Positions 63,912 to 64,000 of a stretch of 64,000 bases of DNA are shown piece after piece. Position numbers and translations under genes: made by a program. Positions within the stretch are counted from its first letter, which is position 1. Each line of letters begins with the position of its first letter. This DNA is from Pseudoalteromonas luteoviolacea (GTDB taxonomy: Bacteria > Pseudomonadota > Gammaproteobacteria > Enterobacterales > Alteromonadaceae): contig NZ_MAUJ01000011.1 in the NCBI RefSeq assembly GCF_001696455.1, forward strand, positions 62,001-126,000. Reading direction: 5' to 3'. Under the pieces are notes generated by a model. The model searched no databases. It saw only the letters and a program-made list of their open reading frames with translations, and was not told where the DNA came from.

Positions 63912-63961
63912 AAGCCATGTTAACGCACTTGTAAAATCAGGATGCGTTTCATGGCTTTTTT
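63912..63961 (+). terminator. Strong hairpin after gpW
   Basis: Two-step stem: AAGCCATG/CATGGCTT (63912-63919 with 63950-63957) outside AACGCA/TGCGTT (63922-63927 with 63943-63948), followed by T6. It resembles the leaders of the J and fibre genes, and another gene starts 36 bases later. Confidence 0.8.
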
Positions 63962-63996
63962 ATTAGCTAATTGACATACCTTTAAAGGAGATATCT

Positions 63997-64000
63997 ATGT
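63997..64000 (+). CDS. Start of a further tail-locus gene, cut by window edge
   Basis: AAAGGAG at 63984-63990 and ATG at 63997 mark a start; only the first codon and one base are inside. By P2-like order (V-W-J) it could be a canonical gpJ. A sheath gene is the other main option. Confidence 0.45.

Noticed and set aside
34968..64000. Afp/PVC or MAC-type contractile injection system
   Set aside because: Those loci lack lysis cassettes of this phage type and P2-style J-I-H fibre modules, and carry an AAA ATPase and multiple sheath/tube genes; none is visible here, though the window ends early.

Overview
The window looks like chromosomal DNA from a marine gammaproteobacterium, most likely Pseudoalteromonas or a close Alteromonadales relative. 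The evidence is the housekeeping gene order (pyrG-eno; mutH / rppH-ptsP / lgt / thyA), the polar-flagellum genes flgT, flgP and FlgO-like lipoproteins typical of Vibrio, Shewanella and Alteromonas, and the moderately low GC content. The genus is an inference, not a database result.

Layout. 1-8.9 kb is core: the 3' part of pyrG, eno, a small secreted protein, mutH, then rppH-ptsP, a TauE/SafE permease and lgt. The mutH/rppH gap holds a cluster of DnaA boxes. 8.9-15.4 kb is an accessory insert between lgt and thyA, which are neighbours in E. coli. It carries a copper/silver efflux set (Met/His/Cys-rich secreted protein, DUF411 protein, CusB with two CusF-like domains, CusA) and an orphan small peptide resembling a RiPP precursor. 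thyA follows. 16.6-22.3 kb is an alternate chaperone-usher fimbrial operon. 22.4-30.0 kb is a flagellar/chemotaxis block: three tandem FlgO-like lipoproteins behind a sigma54-type promoter, tRNA-Arg(CCT), flgT, flgP, flgA-flgM-flgN, cheV and cheR. 30.0-34.4 kb holds a glutathionylspermidine synthase-like / DUF1190 / DUF350 operon, a PilZ protein and ettA.

35.0-64.0 kb is a large phage-tail-derived locus. It opens with a small HTH regulator, a Q-antiterminator-like protein and a lysis cassette (endolysin, 3TM holin, small membrane coiled-coil protein). Four successive baseplate modules follow, each starting with a gpJ-like wedge protein and a gpI-like protein. Three of them continue with a short gpH-like collar adaptor; the third instead has a different collar-like protein, a broken DUF4815 gene and associated genes. 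The modules carry eight separate fibre genes in all, mostly paired with small chaperone-like genes of several families. After module 4 come a protein of unknown family, gpV spike, PAAR tip and gpW/gp25 wedge genes, a strong hairpin, and the start of one more gene at the window edge. No integrase, terminase, portal or capsid gene is visible in these 29 kb. The locus therefore looks like a contractile tailocin or injection particle with an unusually large, modular receptor-binding repertoire, although a complete prophage extending beyond the window cannot be excluded.

How it may work together (inference): the Q-like protein would let transcription read through the hairpins that punctuate the tail locus, the lysis genes would release particles, and the paralogous J-I-H-fibre modules would either build one heterogeneous baseplate or compete to give particles with different targets. 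Outside this locus the most notable signals are the DARS2-like DnaA-box cluster, the orphan RiPP-like peptide, and the well-formed sigma54 and sigma28 promoters in the flagellar block.
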